Below are positions 61,228-64,000 of a DNA stretch of 64,000 nucleotides, piece by piece. Every line of letters starts with the position of its first letter. The first letter of the stretch is position 1. Where the stretch lies: contig JAJOHG010000007.1 of the NCBI GenBank assembly GCA_021029095.1, positions 992,001 to 1,056,000 on the forward strand. Direction: 5' to 3'. Source of the DNA: Phellopilus nigrolimitatus (taxonomy: Eukaryota; Basidiomycota; Agaricomycetes; Hymenochaetales; Hymenochaetaceae). The notes beneath the pieces are model-generated. The model searched no databases, was not told the origin of the DNA, and saw only the letters and a list, made by a program, of their open reading frames with translations. The position numbers and the translations under genes are program-made.

Positions 61228-61962
61228 GATTAACAATCAAGCTAAACTGATAGACTTTGCAAGCCACTAGATGTCGATCAATGTGTGGTCGATGTGCGCT
61301 CCCTGGCCTCGCACGAAGTAGAGCACCGCGATGCTCTAAATACTACCTCGACAGAGTGAGGATGTAACCTGATAGATATACAAGACTGAAGTACACCTGA
61401 AGACGCGAATAGTGCGTGAGTCGAAAACGAGCTCGGAAGAACTCGGGTAAATCAAGCTTCTTCAGCCACATTTCCTCTTTAGGGATGTAACTACTTTTGT
61501 CTAATTTTACGCGACCACAGTCCTCTTCCTCAACACCTACCATATCGTGCCCCTCTATACTCAGCTTGGAGAACATTCACCTACTTGGAGACATTGTATT
61601 CCACACTATCGTGATCTGGTGCTTTTCATTTGCAAAGATTGCTCAAAGCGGTGCGTCTATTGTTGTGATTACGCGATAATAGGGCACGGGTCTACATTTC
61701 CTGGACACGAACGCGAACACACGTTCCCGACCATTCTGCTTTGTTTTCTTTCTTGGTTATATTTCTTTGCCGTGACAAGAGCGGCATTGCAACAGTTTCA
61801 CACGCCGAGACGCGTTACGACGCGTCAACCATCGTCTAAAAGCGGGACGTAGGCCACGACGCCCTTGTCTTCCACCCACACTATCGAACGAAAGAACAGG
61901 TGTGTCGTCGTTTCTCCAGTTTGGACTTGCCTTTGGCTGAATGCTCAATAGTCTGTATCACA
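61228..61962. other. Divergent intergenic region
   Basis: Shared upstream region of the methyltransferase (minus) and the checkpoint kinase (plus). An open stretch at 61343-61576 (minus, 77 codons) has no family motif. ACGCGT occurs at 61811-61822 region (GACGCGTTACGACGCGTC), a doubled MluI-box-like sequence about 140 bases before the kinase ATG, which would fit cell-cycle control of a checkpoint gene; this is inference. Confidence 0.45.

Positions 61963-64000
<2,038 letters not shown>

Overview
The window looks like nuclear DNA of a wood-decaying basidiomycete (Agaricomycetes). The reasons are the many short GT-AG introns (about 50-70 nt), secreted class II (manganese-type) peroxidases, DUF6534 and DUF6533 membrane proteins and BTB proteins (families expanded in mushrooms), a basidiomycete-style Zn2Cys6 regulator and small non-autonomous transposons. 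Exon structures below were read by eye from splice signals, frame continuity and family knowledge. No alignment or database search was run.

Left part (1-32 kb): an intact manganese peroxidase with one extra intron (761-2168, minus); a DUF6534 multi-pass membrane protein (3053-4983, minus); a 1169-residue single-pass membrane protein (6068-9645, minus) divergent from signal peptidase subunit SPC3 (10479-11271, plus); a gene-poor stretch (11.3-16.7 kb); a 1235-residue Zn2Cys6 regulator (17710-21665, plus); a tandem pair of small Ser-rich coiled-coil proteins whose promoters share a CRE-like TGACGTCA and TATA box at matching spacing; then two near-identical tandem manganese peroxidases (26674-28025 and 29437-30789, minus) with duplicated promoters and a decayed third member (31230-32010).

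Middle and right (33-61 kb): a three-part block (a small conserved fragment, a DUF6533-like membrane gene, a tail-to-tail BTB gene) occurs three times, mostly broken: A at about 34.3-37.6 kb, B inverted at 40.6-43.1 kb, C inverted at 56.3-59.8 kb. Dolichol-phosphate mannose synthase DPM1 and an acidic unknown protein lie between A and B. Between B and C is a TenA/THI-4-type gene destroyed by two transposons. A 4462-bp element (26-bp inverted repeats, 6-bp target duplication GATGTC) sits inside its second codon region. A 7618-bp element (about 1-kb inverted arms, 7-bp target duplication CAATTAT) sits about 110 bp upstream of the start codon. No transposase is visible in either. Both carry broken pieces of host genes: Hsp70 and ribosomal protein eL37 in the first; ribosomal proteins uL4 and uS2 (RPSA) and a bZIP factor in the second. 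Introns are retained in the uL4 and eL37 pieces. These look like gene-capturing 'Pack'-type elements.

Right end: a homocysteine S-methyltransferase (59876-61227, minus) and the start of an FHA-domain checkpoint kinase of the Chk2/Cds1/Rad53 type (61963 to the window edge, plus).
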